Shown here: positions 40,501-53,210 of the stretch, piece by piece
How the letters are laid out: every line of letters begins with the position of its first letter
How positions within the stretch are numbered: position 1 is the first letter of the stretch
Assembly (NCBI GenBank): GCA_009829735.1
Contig: CM020619.1
Location: 62,001-126,000 of the forward strand
Direction of reading: 5' to 3'
Source of the DNA: Pyropia yezoensis
Taxonomy: Eukaryota > Rhodophyta > Bangiophyceae > Bangiales > Bangiaceae
DNA: 64,000 nucleotides
Position numbers and translations under genes: made by a program
The notes under the pieces: model-generated
What the model saw: only the letters and a program-made list of their open reading frames with translations
Told to the model about the DNA's origin: nothing
Databases searched by the model: none

Positions 40501-42869
40501 TCAGTGGGTAGACCCACTGCCCGAGGGAGGCCACTCACGCGTAAGCGCGTATACCTCCGTGCTCCACCGGTCGGCAATCTCACGACGGTCAATCACCCGA
40601 GTTACCTCGGTGCATAGCTGGACGAGGGTGCTGCGGCCAGCCTCCACGTCGTGCAGAGCTTTTTGGAGGCGGTCCAGCACGCCACCGAAGCAACGCGCTG
40701 ACCCAACTAGCGCAGCACCTGGGGGGATATCCCCCCAGCTAACAGAGAGACCTTCCCGCATTGCGCGGGCAACAAGGGCGTCAACGCCCTCATACCAGAG
40801 ACGGGGACCCCCGTCTTGTATGACAGGGGCGGGAGCGGACACTGGCGCAGCCAGAGGAGCCATAGGAGCCGACACGGCTACCACCGGAGCCGGTGGCACC
40901 TGATACGAGGCCCGGTAGGACCCTACCGAAGGGGCTCCACCGTAACCCCGGCGGGGCTCCGCCCGACGACGGGACACCCCACGCTCCCCACCCGCAGAGC
41001 CCCACTCTCGGGGACGACGGCCAACCGCCGCCGGTATCGGGTTACCGAACCACGGGGCAAGGACCTGAAGAGGGTCATGGATAACCATGGGAATACCCAG
41101 GTCAGGAACGGCCTCAGTGGACGCCCACCCATGGAAACTAGGCTCACCCGGCTGAGTACGCCGGATACGCAACGAGTGACGAGGCAAGGGGGTAGCCCCA
41201 GCCTGCGGGTCCCGGTACGGGGGAAGGGCCAACACCCCAGCCCAGTTCACGGCATCGTGAACAGCCAGCAGGGCCTCGAACTCCCGGGCCAACCCGGTCT
41301 TGGCGCTATCAGGTCCACGCCCAACTGCGCGATGTGCCGACGGACACCCGTCGGAAGATGAAACAGGCGCCCCTGCCGGCGGACGGACAGCAAGAAGGAG
41401 GACGCCTGCCCGAGGGTAACCTCAAGGGTGAAGGTACCCTGCAACGGGTGGACCGGCCGGGAGGCCAACACACTCCCGAAGTATCGGAGACAGGAGCCGG
41501 TGTCAAACCGGAAAGCAGGGGCGGGTTCCCACCCCTCCTTCCATAGCGGCGGGCGCACGGGAGTGTATACCGGCGCACGACCGTTGCCGGTCTGCAACGC
41601 ACACGTTATATCCGTGCGAAACGCATCCGCCATGACACCATGGTTACGTCGCCAGCTCGACGCCGACTTCAACCCCGCCATAGGCGGGTAGGGAGCCGTC
41701 AACGACAGATACGGGGATACCCCCGGGTAGTTATCAAAGTCGGGATACCGACCGGTACTGCCCACCGTCTACCCAAACGCAACCGGCTCCGCCGCCGCCG
41801 CAATCCCCCGAGCACTAGCCGGGTAGTCAATCTCCCGCGGCAACGCCGGAGCAATCAGGTCGCATACCCCGAAGTTGGGGTCGAGGTAGACCTCACCCCG
41901 TCCCACCCGAGTACGCCAGAGCTGCGCATGCCGGTCAACCGGCTGACTCAGGATCCAATGGTGTTCCACTCGCACCGCGTTCGGCTGGTTGACCAGCCGC
42001 ACCAACTCCCGCTCCCAACTCGGGTCCACCTTGACGCGCCGGGAGGACTCTTCACGGGGATGGGGCAGGTGGAAGTCCACCCGCATCCGCCCATCGGACT
42101 CCATTGACTCTTGCACAGTCAGGCCTCGAACCCGAGCCTCCAAGTCGAACATCGACATGGCGGGTTGACCCGCCGCCACGGCGACCCCGCCATTCAACGG
42201 GGCAACCCGGGCAGGACCAGGAAGAATAGGGGGCGCCGGGGGATGCCCCACCGGAAGAGGGGCCGGCGCCGGAGTCGCACGCGGCCGAGGAGGAAGAAGA
42301 AGGACGGGCGCCCGCCCGGAGTAACTACCGGAGTCCACAGCCATCGGTGTAGACCCACCTTGACCACCAGACGCCCGCGGCACCGCGGGCAGAGCATCGC
42401 CGCCACCCGGAACCGACGTGGGTACCACGGGGGCAGCACGGGTAGACCCGCTACCCGCCGCAGCGGATACACCAACCGGGCGGGCACCCGCGCCGTCTTG
42501 ACCCGCCGGACTGGACGGGGTGCCAACACCACCATCCGCCACGCCGGCGACACCGTCTTGAGGTAGAGCCACGCCGGTACCGGCGACAGAAGCCATCCGG
42601 GCCGCCGGAAGAGAAGCGGTAGAAGCCACCGCTGCACGCGGTTGTCCGCCACCCGACGGAGCCGTCGTGCCGCTACACACAGACGACAACCCGCCCGGCG
42701 CGCCGTCCGGGGCCACACGAACGGTCACACGGTCGTCCTCGTCCTCCGACGAGCTCGCTAGGAAGCACTCGGCGGCGGTGGCGGAGACGGGAACGTCGTC
42801 CACCATCACCTCTTCCCCATCTTCAGGCAGGAGGTCGTCCTCGCCCCCGGGTACCTGGGGGTCCGACAT
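40501..42869 (-). pseudogene. Antisense accessory ORF of X2, broken
   Basis: Starts MSDPQVPGGEDDLL, acidic (SSSEDEDD), then a Gly/Pro/Ala-rich segment and a conserved region (LTVQESMESDGRMRVDFHL) as in X1. A TAG at 41769-41771 replaces GAG (Glu in X1). A one-base loss near 41304 shifts the frame, and coding continues from 41292 to 40501. The low-complexity N-terminal third has diverged strongly from X1, while the downstream region is close to it. This is what one expects of a protein selected mainly in that region. Function unknown. Confidence 0.8.
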
Positions 42870-43462
42870 GGTGCAACCGGGGTGGCAGGGGCGCCCCTTG
42901 CAGAAAAGCCGAGGCCGGCTCGACCCGGTACGAGGAACGCTCGCGCGGACGAGCCAGGGAAGCGCGGGCGACCGCGCTTATGACCACAAACGGCCACGAG
43001 AAGCGCCGCAGGTGCGCGGGTCGACCCGCGCCCCACGAGGCTACGAACGGGCTCCACCCAGGCACCTGGGCGGGCCGGGGCCACACCCCCGTACGGGGCA
43101 ACCAAGAGGGGTTCACCCCGAAACCGCCCCCGCGAAAAGCGGGAGCGGCCGCCCCCATTCACTCGGTAACACGAGAGGGGCTCCCCCTACCACCAGACAC
43201 CTGGTGGCGGATCCGCTTGCACCACCCCTCGGAAAGGGGGGTCGTGAACAGAACCCGCATCGGGAATATAACGGTCCGGAAAACGGATCGTGTGTGTACC
43301 ACACAAAGGGGGGCACCCTCCCTCAGACAACCTCGAAAAGGGGTGTCTGTCGCGACGGGGCGCAAAGCCCCACCCGACTGGTAAACGGTCACGCGACCCA
43401 CTTACATTCGGTACCCCGAATGCAACTCGACCCGAGGACGGGCCGAATCTAAGGGGGGGATA

Positions 43463-43825
43463 TGTAGCAATATGGTTGGCCGTATTGTAACCCTAATATT
43501 AGGGGGGCTACTTCTAACCCTTAACTTTTAATTTGATAGTTCGTACTCGTCACGGTATCTATAAGTTACGTATGACCAGAGGGACTTGCATCTTGGGGTG
43601 GAGGGTAGTTAGTAGTGTCTCCGAGGGTTTATAATGTGGGGGCCGGCGGCGAATCCACCGCCGGCCAAGGTAGAACAACAAACCCCTCCCATTTGGGCTC
43701 CCATCTTGGTCCCGTGGCTTGTGCTCCAAGGACAGCAACCTTGGCCTCCCGGTGACGTTGGTGCCGATCCCCCTTGGTGAGTGTTCCCTGAGAGTGGACG
43801 TGCGACGGATTCCTATTGTGCTACA
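43463..43825 (+). repeat. 3' LTR of X2 (363 bp)
   Basis: Preceded by the polypurine tract AAGGGGGGGA (43451-43460). Nearly identical to the 5' LTR at 28999, with a few substitutions (for example TTTTAATTT for TTTCAATTT). Followed by the target copy ACGCG. Confidence 0.95.
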
Positions 43826-43830
43826 ACGCG

Positions 43831-46800
43831 ACGAGGAGAGCAACGGATGGAACAGGTGGCACGTGGCGCCACCGGGGACGGGGCAATATGGTGCCACGAT
43901 CCGGGGTGTTCTCTCTCTATAGAGCGCCATCCCTTGCACGCGGGGGCGGGTGGGGGATGCTCTATTTTCGACGGAGGGTTGTGTTTGGGGATCGGGGGGT
44001 GGGGGGGAGGCGAAGGAGGGGCTCACGCCGTCTACGCTCCGCGGCCTGTCACCACGCCTAGTTAAGAGGGCGTTTCTTGTGCAGCCTGGGTTTTTCGGGC
44101 TCCCTCGTCTCCTCATTCGCCGACGAAGATCAATTCGATCGCTCTGGGAGGCAATTCCGTTACCTCATTGGCTCAAAAGCGAGGTGTCAGGTCTTTTGTT
44201 CCTTTGGGCCACAGAAAGTTGAAGAATGTACACGTGTTCACCTGCACACGTTGTCGCGGCCGTGTGGGGCAGGTGAGAATAGAAAAAGTTGGAAAAGAGT
44301 GCATAGTGGGGGTCAACCATTCCTCAAAGAACGGCTGCCGGAACGAAATACCACACCTTGGTGAAGAGCCACCCACCCCACACCATCCCCTCGCACAGCG
44401 CCCACAGGCCACCACCCGCGCCCGGCGCACCCCCCAAAGGCTGACTACCTGCCACACCCGGGGTTGGCGAGGTCAAACAGGGGTGGGCCCGGCGCAGGGG
44501 GCGTCTTTTCATGTCTCGGGGGAAGTGCGGTCCCCCCATGACTGTGACTCTACCACCTGTGACGGATGTACGGTCCTCTGCATCTCAAAGGCTTTTCGAC
44601 CCTTAGAGTACACCTGCAGACGCTTCTCCGGGGCATCTCAGAGATGTCTGAAAGTGCCCGCGGTAACAGCGACAGGAATGGAGATATTGATGGGGGAAGG
44701 GCTGTCACCTTCAGACCCCGGCGGCGTGGGGGTTAAAGGGGGAGGCGTCAAGGCGACGGGAGGGGGGGTAGAGGTGTAAATGTCGCGCAAGGGGTAAAGT
44801 AGATTCAATCGCGGGGACACACTCATGCGCAAAATCCGGGTGGCAGCGTCACCGGGGCTGCGCACGACCGTCCCTCACGACCTCTGTGGCGTGAGGTGAA
44901 AATTGGGGTCATGAAAAAACCCGAATTTTCTTCTCAGCCACTCACAGGGCTGCAAGTTTCTTTGAAAAGGCTAGTGTAAAGACACCCAGGCTGCACACCT
45001 TAACCAGGCGTGTCACGAGGGCGCGAGGAGACCACACTTCCGTCGGAAACTGTGCTGGGGGGGTGCCTTTGGGCAGCTAGCACTGGAGAGGAGGAGGGTC
45101 ACACAGGCTCACGCCAAGCCCCCCCGCCCTCGTGCACGCACTGAAACGCAGATGCGCGCACGAAACAAGCCAGAGATACACTCCAGCGGCACACTCCACG
45201 TTTTGACACTCAGGCAAGCAGGGCACGGCCAACACGTCGTCGATGCAAAGAATCTCGCCCCGAACGCGCCAATCAGACACCAGTGTGATAGGCAATCATC
45301 GACGTGGTGCAATCTGAGGTACAAAAGACGATCATCTCAGACACGTGTCATTGTCCCTCGGGGGAAAGGGACAGGTAACGCAGAATGGGGAACTACGAGA
45401 GTTGTATGCCTGTTTCCTCACGTTCTTGCTGGCAGATCCAACAGATACGCACGGTAGTGCACACGGGGAAGAGGAAAGCAAACGCGCAGTTGTCTTCTTC
45501 CCTGAGGGCGCGGGCCAAGGGCGCCTCGCTGTCCCTCTTAACGTGCCTCTGGGGGAGCCTCGGCACGTTGGCCAGGTAGCCCCCCCCTACCCTCGAGTGG
45601 CCCCGACCCGAGTCTAACCACGTCAGGTCGGGGGCCACTATCACTACGAATTCTATTCCCACTCACTAATCTCACACTCAAATTCTCGCAAATCAAGTTC
45701 CTCACAAATATGCTAATACCCATCAGAAGTCCCTCTCTCACGTGTGGGTAGCGTAGTCCACCGCATCCCAGTGCCGGGTACGGGCCACGGCCGCCAACCA
45801 TGCCCACACGGCGGGAGTGTCCGGGCACCTGGTGCCCCCTGGTCGCCATCCCGGGTCGGCGCCAAGTCAGGGCCAGGGATGCTACAGGCGAGGCAGTGAT
45901 AGCACACGCGGTCGCAGACCGCCTCGCGGGGAAGGCCCATCCTGGGCTCTTGTACAGAAGAGCCGGGCGTGCTCACCATAGGCATCCTGCGGCAGCATCG
46001 AGCTCCACAGCTTGGGAGGGCAGAGGCACGAGAAGGACTGGACGCGGCCGGCCGTTGGGACGGCGGCGTGTAAGCCCCGCCGCGGCCTAGATGTAGTGGT
46101 CGAGCGGGTGACCGCCGCCCGCCGCCGTCGCCCCCCGCAGGGACCGGGGCAGTCACCGGCCGTGCGCGGGCACGGCAGCAGCGCGGGCGTAGCCAGGGGG
46201 AGCGGGCCCCCAGGGCCGCTACCTGGGACGGAGGGAGATGCATACATAGCCGCCCCCTCCTTCGGGCGAGGGCGGTGCGCCAAACGAGCCAAGGTACGCC
46301 AGGCACGGCCCGTGGGCCCGCGTGACGTCCGCTCCCAACGGTGCGCATTCAGCCGCCGCCCGGCGGCGGCGGGCGACTCCGCACGGGCGAGGGGAGAGGG
46401 GGGGAGGCGGACGTGGCGCTTGGCGGGTGCCGGTCCCCCCACCGTGCGGGCAAAATTCGGGTAGGCAGCTCCCCGACGCGTTGCCCGCCCTTGCCGTCAG
46501 TCGCCGCGGGAGCGGCGGTCGCCACGAACGACAGGGGCAAGGTAAGTTCGGCCGGTTATAGGAAGAATCCTCTATTCGAAGTAGACCGCCTGGGTGCTAG
46601 CTACCCAGAAAGGTAAGGTCGAGAAAGCTCCACGTCGGTTTTGACCCTTTGTTCAAGGTTGCTCAAGCTTTTATCACGGACTCATTCGCGGCGACAAATC
46701 CCCGCTTTCCGCGTGATCGCGTTTTCCCAATACAAGTACGGCGTCACGGAAGGCTGGGGGCGACTTCTTCTGGCCCTCATTCCGAGTTGGCCGGCTGAAA

Positions 46801-48480
46801 CGGGGAAGCTTGTAGAGCTCTCTGGATTTGATCACTGGTGATGCATCCTGAATCTGTTGCTCTGGGGATGGTCAGCGGACTGCTTCAACCAAATATGCAT
46901 TGCAGCACGACAACTCGCAGGGTTTTCGCGCTGCCAACGGAAAAAAAAAGGCTTGGGCTACAACGACCTCGCCGGAAGCCTCGGCCGTCGGTGTGAGGCG
47001 ACCTGGGCAAGAAGATGAAGAGGAAAGTGCTGTCCTCGTTGACGCCGCAGCCCCGGATATGGCTGACACTGAAAGAGTCATCCGGGACGCTACCCGCCAC
47101 AACTGGCTGGTACAATTTCCAGGCCGCATCGGCCGCCGGCCAGCCGTCCCCGGCGGCCGACGCACAGCCGCCGTCCCCGTCGGCCGACGCCCGGCCGTCC
47201 CCGTCGTCGGCCAACGACGTCCAGTCGTCCCCTTTAGCCGCCGCCGCTGGCCGACCCGGCCCGCTCGCCCCCGCCGCGGCGCCGTGGCCGGCCGCGGCCG
47301 CCCGCACGGAAGGTGGCGTCAGCCCCTCCGCAGCGGCGCGCATCCCCGCCGCCGCCCCCGCCGCCGCCGCGGCCGTGGCTGCCGCCGTCGCGGTCGCCAC
47401 CGCCCGTGTCGCCATGCCATTCACTTGCCATCACAGCCTCTTCCGCTGTGTCTCGGATGCATTGGGACCGAGCAGTCCTTGGAGGCCCCGCCACGAGGGT
47501 CTCAAGCGGCGGGGAAGAGAAATGTCGGGCACAATACGGGCTCTGCTCTGGTCGCGGCAAGGACTGAGTTGGTCATTTAGACTGAGTAGATGGGTACTTC
47601 TTAAAACCTTAATGCAGGTGGCAACACCCTCTTGCAATGTACTGTGTCATTCTTCATACGCTGCTCAGCGTGCAGATCAGTCCGTAGTCTGGCGTTCTGG
47701 ATGCACCGCCGCCACCGTCGCGGCGACCACTTCAAGGAAATTCAAGGTTGGTTCGAGGCCTCTCGGCTTGAAGCATCCTGGACGTGGATTCCGAGATACG
47801 GTATAGAGCGCAGGGGGGCGCCAAGGAGGCAAGGACGGGACCGGGGGGGCATAGGTGGTGGGGATTAACAGGAGTGTGGGGGGACATGCCTGCAGAGTGG
47901 CAGACTCTCTTGCGCCGCAACGGCCATTTTGTCGACGGGGTAGGTGGATTTCCTTGCTTCCCCCATCCCTCTCTTCCCTCCCCGCCCCCCCCCCCCCCCC
48001 CCCCCCCCCGCTGACGCACGAAGCTGACCCCCTCCGGGAGCTCCCGTGTAGCCGCCAGCTTGGCAGCGACAGCGTGTGGCGGGGCGACCGGCCAGCCACG
48101 CCACCATTTTCGCAACCACGCCCGTGCGAGGTAGTCCCGCCTCTGCCCCACCCGTGATGGAATCGGGCGCAACATCTTCCTCCACCATCTGGGGAATGTC
48201 ATGGTGAATTTAAGTAGCCCAATCTGATCGCGGGAATAAGAAGTCCGACAGACCTCCCTTGAGGCGCACAGGCAGACACCAGAACGCGCTTCAGACATCA
48301 GCGACCGCCAGAGACGTGTCAAAAAGCGACTGACAACACGACCGACGCGGGCCCGTGCGCCAGTGTCTGGGGCCCAGATACAGACAAGAAGGCACGTGAT
48401 CGGACCTGGGCAGCCAAACCGGCAGTGGATCTGCAGCGAATGTTTCATCATCACAATACTTTTGCGCTGTCCCAGGCCCA
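43831..48480. other. No supportable gene; GC-rich DNA
   Basis: Only short or low-complexity ORFs. The frame 44168-44779 encodes a Cys-containing N-terminal half (FTCTRCRGRVG) without a known domain. The frame 47015-47806 contains imperfect Pro-Ser-Ala-Asp-Ala repeats from a CCGTCCCCGTCGG-type repeat (about 47141-47225). A run of more than 20 C lies at about 47988-48009. I would not annotate proteins here. Confidence 0.5.
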
Positions 48481-49115
48481 CCCCTCACCTGATCGCCGCT
48501 TTTGGGGGGAGGGTGCGGCGCGCCAACGCGGGTTTGGGGGGCGCCGCCGCCCTGGGGGGTGGTTGGGCGGGGGGGTGCGCGCCTATTGGGCGGCACGTGG
48601 GATTGCTTCAGAGTGTATGGCGGGGCCGTGCGGCACCCCCCCCACTGGCCGCCGCTCTTCGGGGGGGGGGTGCGGCGCGCAGCCGCGGGTTTGGGGGGCG
48701 CCGCCGCCTTTGGGGGGGGGGGGGGGGGGGGGGGTGCGCGACTACTGGGCTGCTCGTCCGTTTGCATGAAATTGTTTGGCCGTGCCATGCGGCACCCCCC
48801 CCCCCTAGCCGCCGCTTTTTCGGGAGCGGTGCGGCGCTCCATCGCGGGCTTGGGGGGCGCCGCCGCCCTGGGGGGTGGTTGCGGGGGGGGGGTTGTGCGA
48901 CAATTGGGTGGCAAGTCCGTTTGTTTCAAAATGCTTGGCGGGGACGCGCGGCACGCCCCCCCCTAGCCGCCGCGTTATGGGGGGGGTGCGGCGCGCCGCC
49001 GCGGGCTTGGGGGGCGCTGCCGCCCTGGGGGGTGGTTGGGGGGGGGGGGGGTGCGCGATTATTGGGCGGCACGTCCGTTTGCTTCAAAGTGTTTGGCGGG
49101 GCCGTGCAACGCCCC
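48481..49115. repeat. Minisatellite, about 157-bp unit, four copies
   Basis: Units begin near 48481, 48636, 48796 and 48953. Each contains GCCGCCGC, a G run, GTGCGGCGCGC, TTGGGGGGCGCCGCCGCC, another G run and a ...TGCTTCAAA-type AT-richer segment. Both strands have repeat ORFs (minus-strand APPKPA units). No independent sign of coding is seen. Confidence 0.85.
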
Positions 49116-49775
49116 CTTTGAGTGGCAGCTTTTAGCGCGGGGGGCGCCCCCACACGACCACTCGGGGCCGACTGTTTCGGCATGGCCCCATCAATTTCTC
49201 GACCATTTTGTTACGGTACGGGTTTGACCCTTGCTTTAGGGGTGTGATCGGGACTGAAGCATTCTGGAATTGCTACCGATTCTTGTTCCGTTTTTGTTTT
49301 CATTCTTCTCAAAATGCTTTCCCTCGGCATTTGTCGTTGGCATGTGGCTCGCAATGATCCTCGCTGTGAGATCGGTGCCCTTACGCCTGATGCACTGGGG
49401 CGGAGCGGGGGCCTGTGCGGCGTCAGCACCCTGGTCGTCCACCCCATCCTCATCCCCGTCCCTGTCGCTGTGCATGTCCATCGTCCGTCATTGACGACCC
49501 GATCCCTACTTTTCTCAACCTCCACCTCGCAGCCGACGGATGCTCCTTGCCCCCCGCGATTCCCTCGCTCTATCCCACGCCGGCACACCCGTGTACACCT
49601 GGCATTCTTTGAAGAGCTGAGCTTGTGTGTGGCGCGGGGGGGTGCTTTCCTCCTCTTCCTGTCCCGCCACCACCCTGCGCGTGTGCCGTACTTCTCCCTA
49701 CACCTGGCCGTTTGCACCCCCCTCTTCCGCCTCCGGAGCCTCAACTCATCTGGGGATAATGATGCGGCCGTCGCG

Positions 49776-51505
49776 ATGGCTGCCAAGTGGACCAAGGAGC
49801 CCGTCCTCTCCGGCACTGACGGAACTGTCGACAAGGACGTGTTTGACGACAGCGAGGGTCCGACGTTCCACGCGCCGGTCGTCTTCTACCTCCCTGAAAA
49901 CAACGCAAGCGTCGGGGCAGTTGCGCAGCGTCTTGCCCAGCCTGCCGAACCCGGTCTTGGACCGGTTGTGGTGGGGCCACCTGCTGGTTATCGTAGTGGC
50001 CCAGCTCATTTTGAATGGGGGCCGCCTGCTTCTCACACTGGGCTTGATGCTCTTGATGGCGACGGCGACGAGGACGGCTTCTCGGACACGCCAGGTGCTG
50101 GAGTGCCAGCTTCTCTGGGCTCTGCACGTCGCAAGGCTCCAGCCAGAACACGTCAACCGCGGGTGGTCGATGAAGCAGCGGACTCGGCGGTGGGCACGGG
50201 TGACCCGTGGGACAATGATCCTGAGCCTGTCACGCACGGCTTTGGATCACACAGAGCGACGCCCCGCACGGCCCAGCCGACCCACAATCAAGGTCCAGAG
50301 CTATTCCTCAACGGTTGGGAGGCGTCATGCATGACGCCATCCTGTGGGTGTCAAGCCGTGGAGAGCTCATGTGCTCATGCCTTCTAGGGACCCAGAATGC
50401 CATGCTTCTGTCGGCTTCGTCGCCCAGCTCTGATGGCCAACACACCGCCATGCTGCGGAGGTATAGCGCAGACGCCGGCGTACCGATGCCAATCTTTCAG
50501 AAGCAGATGCACCTGTTGGATGACCCCGCCGACTTTGCGTCTAGCAGCCAGTATGGTGGCTCGGTCGATTGGACGGTTGTGTACCAGTCAGTGTATTTCC
50601 TCGTGACCTTCACCGCAGGCAACGTCGCGTCGTGCGTGGCTTCCGGGTGTCGCCGTTTTCGGAGCCGCTGTGGCCACATCAAGCTGGCGCGCCAACTGCA
50701 AGCCGATCATACGACACTTGCATCTGCCGCTGAAGGGCGTGGGGGGGCTTCCGTAGCCAAGACTAGGGATGCCCCTTCCGACCCAGCTCCCTTTATCGTC
50801 TCGGCGGAGGAGGACGAGGGCATTGAGAAGCAGCCGTCTGAATCCGCTCGTGACCCAGCGTACACTGAATAGGGAACTGTCGCCCCCAGAGCTTGGCGCC
50901 ACCTGCTTCCCTGTGCCGGTGAGATTGCTGATGAAACTGGTTGGGCAAGAACGGCAGACTGGTGTGGGCTTTGTCGCGAACGATCCGCAGAACGTGGCGA
51001 GCCGGCTTCGGAGGGCATCCAACAAATGCGGCAGCTGTTCCGTACGTGCTCTTTCGAGTTTGACGGCGCCCATGATGGCCTATTCAATTTGCGCCGCAGG
51101 AACAAAGACCGACACTGGGTGGTCTTCACGCGGACGTTGCTCGACAAGCTCTTCTCATTTATCATCAACAGGCGAACTACCCACACGGCCGCGACGCGGT
51201 ACCTGTCCGCCAACATCAAGTGTTTCACAATTCGCCGTCAGGGCGTGGTTAACATCGGAACGACCATGCAGCGGGTCATCATCAACCCCCCCGAGACTGC
51301 TTGCTGCACTATGTGCGGACCGAACCCAGAATTCATTATGATTGATGGGCAAGCATTGGGCTGTACGGACCCAGATGACGTGTGCCTGGCACGAGACGAA
51401 GCTGAATGCACAGTCTTGAACATCCCTGCCTCCAAAACATGTGTCTTGAAGAGCGCCGGGCTGCTGATGGCCAACATCAAGGTTCTTCGGTCGCCCGCGT
51501 CGTAA
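49776..51505 (+). pseudogene. Gene resembling cysteine-cluster part of KDZ transposases, broken
   Basis: A first segment from ATG 49776 (MAAKWTKEPV) runs in one frame to 50387. A second frame is open from 50315 to 51505 except for a TAG at 50870-50872. It includes a SWIM-like zinc motif (SCVASGCRRFRSRCGHI) and a C-terminal block HWVVFTRTLLDKLFSFII ... CCTMCGPNPEFIMIDG. That block resembles the CxC cysteine clusters associated with Kyakuja-Dileera-Zisupton transposases. The frame change and the stop may be introns or damage. No catalytic transposase core is visible; the C-terminal part may have been lost where element C inserted, 25 bases after the TAA. Confidence 0.5.
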
Positions 51506-51530
51506 ACCGACACTCAATCAGGGCTCCTTC

Positions 51531-51998
51531 TCTGGCAAAAACCTCTCGCGCACCCAGCACGCAAGTTCGGGTGGCGAACAAAGGTTGCCTCCCGTGTCGG
51601 GGAAACCAGAAGAAGTGCTTGTCGCACACACGCTGTCTCTGTTGTGGGGCAATCCCCCCACCAGTAAACAAGAATATGGTGTGTGGGCCAACAGTTTCTT
51701 GTTCAGGACGGGGAAGCGAGGCCAAGCCCTGCTGTCCCTGCCCTTATCCCCCCAGGGTCCTCTCAGAATCTCGCCACTCAGAATCTAGCACACCAGCACC
51801 TGCCCACCGGGCCACACGAAAACTCAAGACGATAAAACGCAGAAAACTCTCAAATCCATGTTGGATTTACTATCAAGCAAAGAATCCATGACTTAGGGAA
51901 TTCGGGATCAAATGCAAAGGGAGGAGCGGGTCTGACCAGTTGTCCCCCGCCCCAGTAAGACGCGTTCTGCCCCCCTGCGTGGGGCCAGTTCTGGCACA
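51531..51998 (-). repeat. 3' LTR of element C (468 bp)
   Basis: Copy of 59324-59794 with about two dozen substitutions. The Cys-rich ORF that crosses it (CLPCRGNQKKC) is an LTR shadow, since it recurs in the other LTR with no gene attached. Confidence 0.88.
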
Positions 51999-52109
51999 CT
52001 CCCATCTCCTCAGTTCCGATCGACCCTGTCGGCCCTGAGATGCTGTATAGCAGCGCGTGTTGCACTCGCCAAGGGCGCAACTCGATGTCCCCCAGTACGT
52101 CACCGCGAC

Positions 52110-53210
52110 ATGGAGGCGGTCACGTCGACCGTCCTCCTCATCAAGCTTGCCCACTTGGCAGCTTGCACTCACCTTACCACCACTTTCCACAACCACTCAC
52201 CTCTCTCACCTCACCCCTGGCCACCCCACGCTGTGGAGGCCCCCGGTATATCCACGATCCAAGTCCCCTTAACAAAAGGTGGGCCTCGGGCAGTTGCGAC
52301 CGAGTTGCCTCTCCCTGAATTGGGGAGAGACATGGTGTACTCCGGGGTGGAGTCTGATTCCCTGGACGGGCGCATGGAGGACACGCCTCGCGTTGCAGCA
52401 CCCGTCGGAACTTCTTGCGGGAGCTCCGCGGCTGCCCCGGGGTATGGGATGCCTGCATCACACGACTCTGCGTTGGCGGCAGGCTCTTCCCCGGAGGTGG
52501 GCCCCGTTACTCCACGGGAGGGCCTAGGGAGTTGCTACTACCCACCCTAGCCCCTTTACGGGGAAGGCTTGACGAATATCCGCTGTGGCCGACTCAGCAC
52601 AGCGACTTATCGCATCTGGGAGCGCCTACGGGAGATGTTCCTACGTAGGATCGGGTTCCCTCCCGACTTCAAGACGGACGAGTTTGCCTTCCTTGACGAT
52701 GAAGAGGTCGAAGACGTGCAGCGGTTGAAGAACTTTTTGACCCACGGGGGTACCACCAAGGGCCCCGGCGACGTGCCGACCTTCACGTGGGACGTGGTGG
52801 CAACTTGTCTCTTGTTCCTCCGTACCATCGATCCACACGTCCATCACTTCGACGTGCGGATGAAGAAGGACATCCGACGAGGTCCCTACTTGGTGACCTC
52901 GGCTCAACTTGAGTTTGCGCAACAATCGCCTGCGAGCAAGGAGTCCATCTACCCTAAGAAGCTCGAGTGGTGGCCTCAAGTTGAGGTCCCCTATGGGTTC
53001 CCCGCGCTACTAACGCGGCTGGTGGACCACTTTGGCTTGAAGCACTCTCTTGGCACGTCCACGTGGTCTTCCCTCACGTTGAGGGAGGGCAATCAGGGTC
53101 GATGTCATTCCGGGCTCAGTAACCCCGGACCTTCTCAACGGGGAGATCCTCCACGTACTCCCATGTATAGTATGAGGCGCGGTAGCCAACGCAGCTCACC
53201 CTCAGCATGA
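52110..53210 (+). pseudogene. Antisense frame of element C (aORF-like), with TAG
   Basis: One frame is open from 52110 to the TGA at 53210 except for TAG at 52548-52550. A Met at 52332 (MVYSGVESDSLDG) begins a stretch that is acidic and Ser/Pro/Gly-rich. After the stop comes a compositionally normal region (ERLREMFLRRIGFPP, DDEEVEDVQRLKNF, WWPQVEVPYG). It lies tail-to-tail with the integrase end of element C, the position and strand occupied by the aORF in family X. No sequence similarity to that aORF is obvious. The motif WW..VEVPYG also occurs in the block at 55880-57241. Function unknown. Confidence 0.55.

Larger units (their letters stand above)
28999..43825 (+). mobile_element. Family X chromovirus X2, complete ends, gap inside
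   Basis: Two 363-bp LTRs bracket a primer-binding site, gag, frameshift site, pol, hairpins, an antisense ORF and a polypurine tract. Perfect 5-bp target duplications ACGCG flank it (28994-28998 and 43826-43830). As printed it spans 14.8 kb, but this includes 500 N and a ~3.58-kb repeated block. Without them it is about 10.75 kb. Pol carries three stops and the antisense ORF one stop and one frameshift, so the copy is non-autonomous. Confidence 0.95.

Noticed and set aside
34458-42120. True tandem duplication inside X2
   Set aside because: Indels concentrate at the gap end of one image and the gap is exactly 500 N, which fits contig overlap better.
48291-48929. Pro/Ala repeat protein on the minus strand of the 157-bp minisatellite
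   Set aside because: Follows directly from the repeat unit; interrupted by variable homopolymers and without start context.
51406-51891. Cys-rich protein with CLPCRGNQKKC, repeated at 59295-59687
   Set aside because: Both copies coincide with the LTRs of element C and have no start or context of their own.
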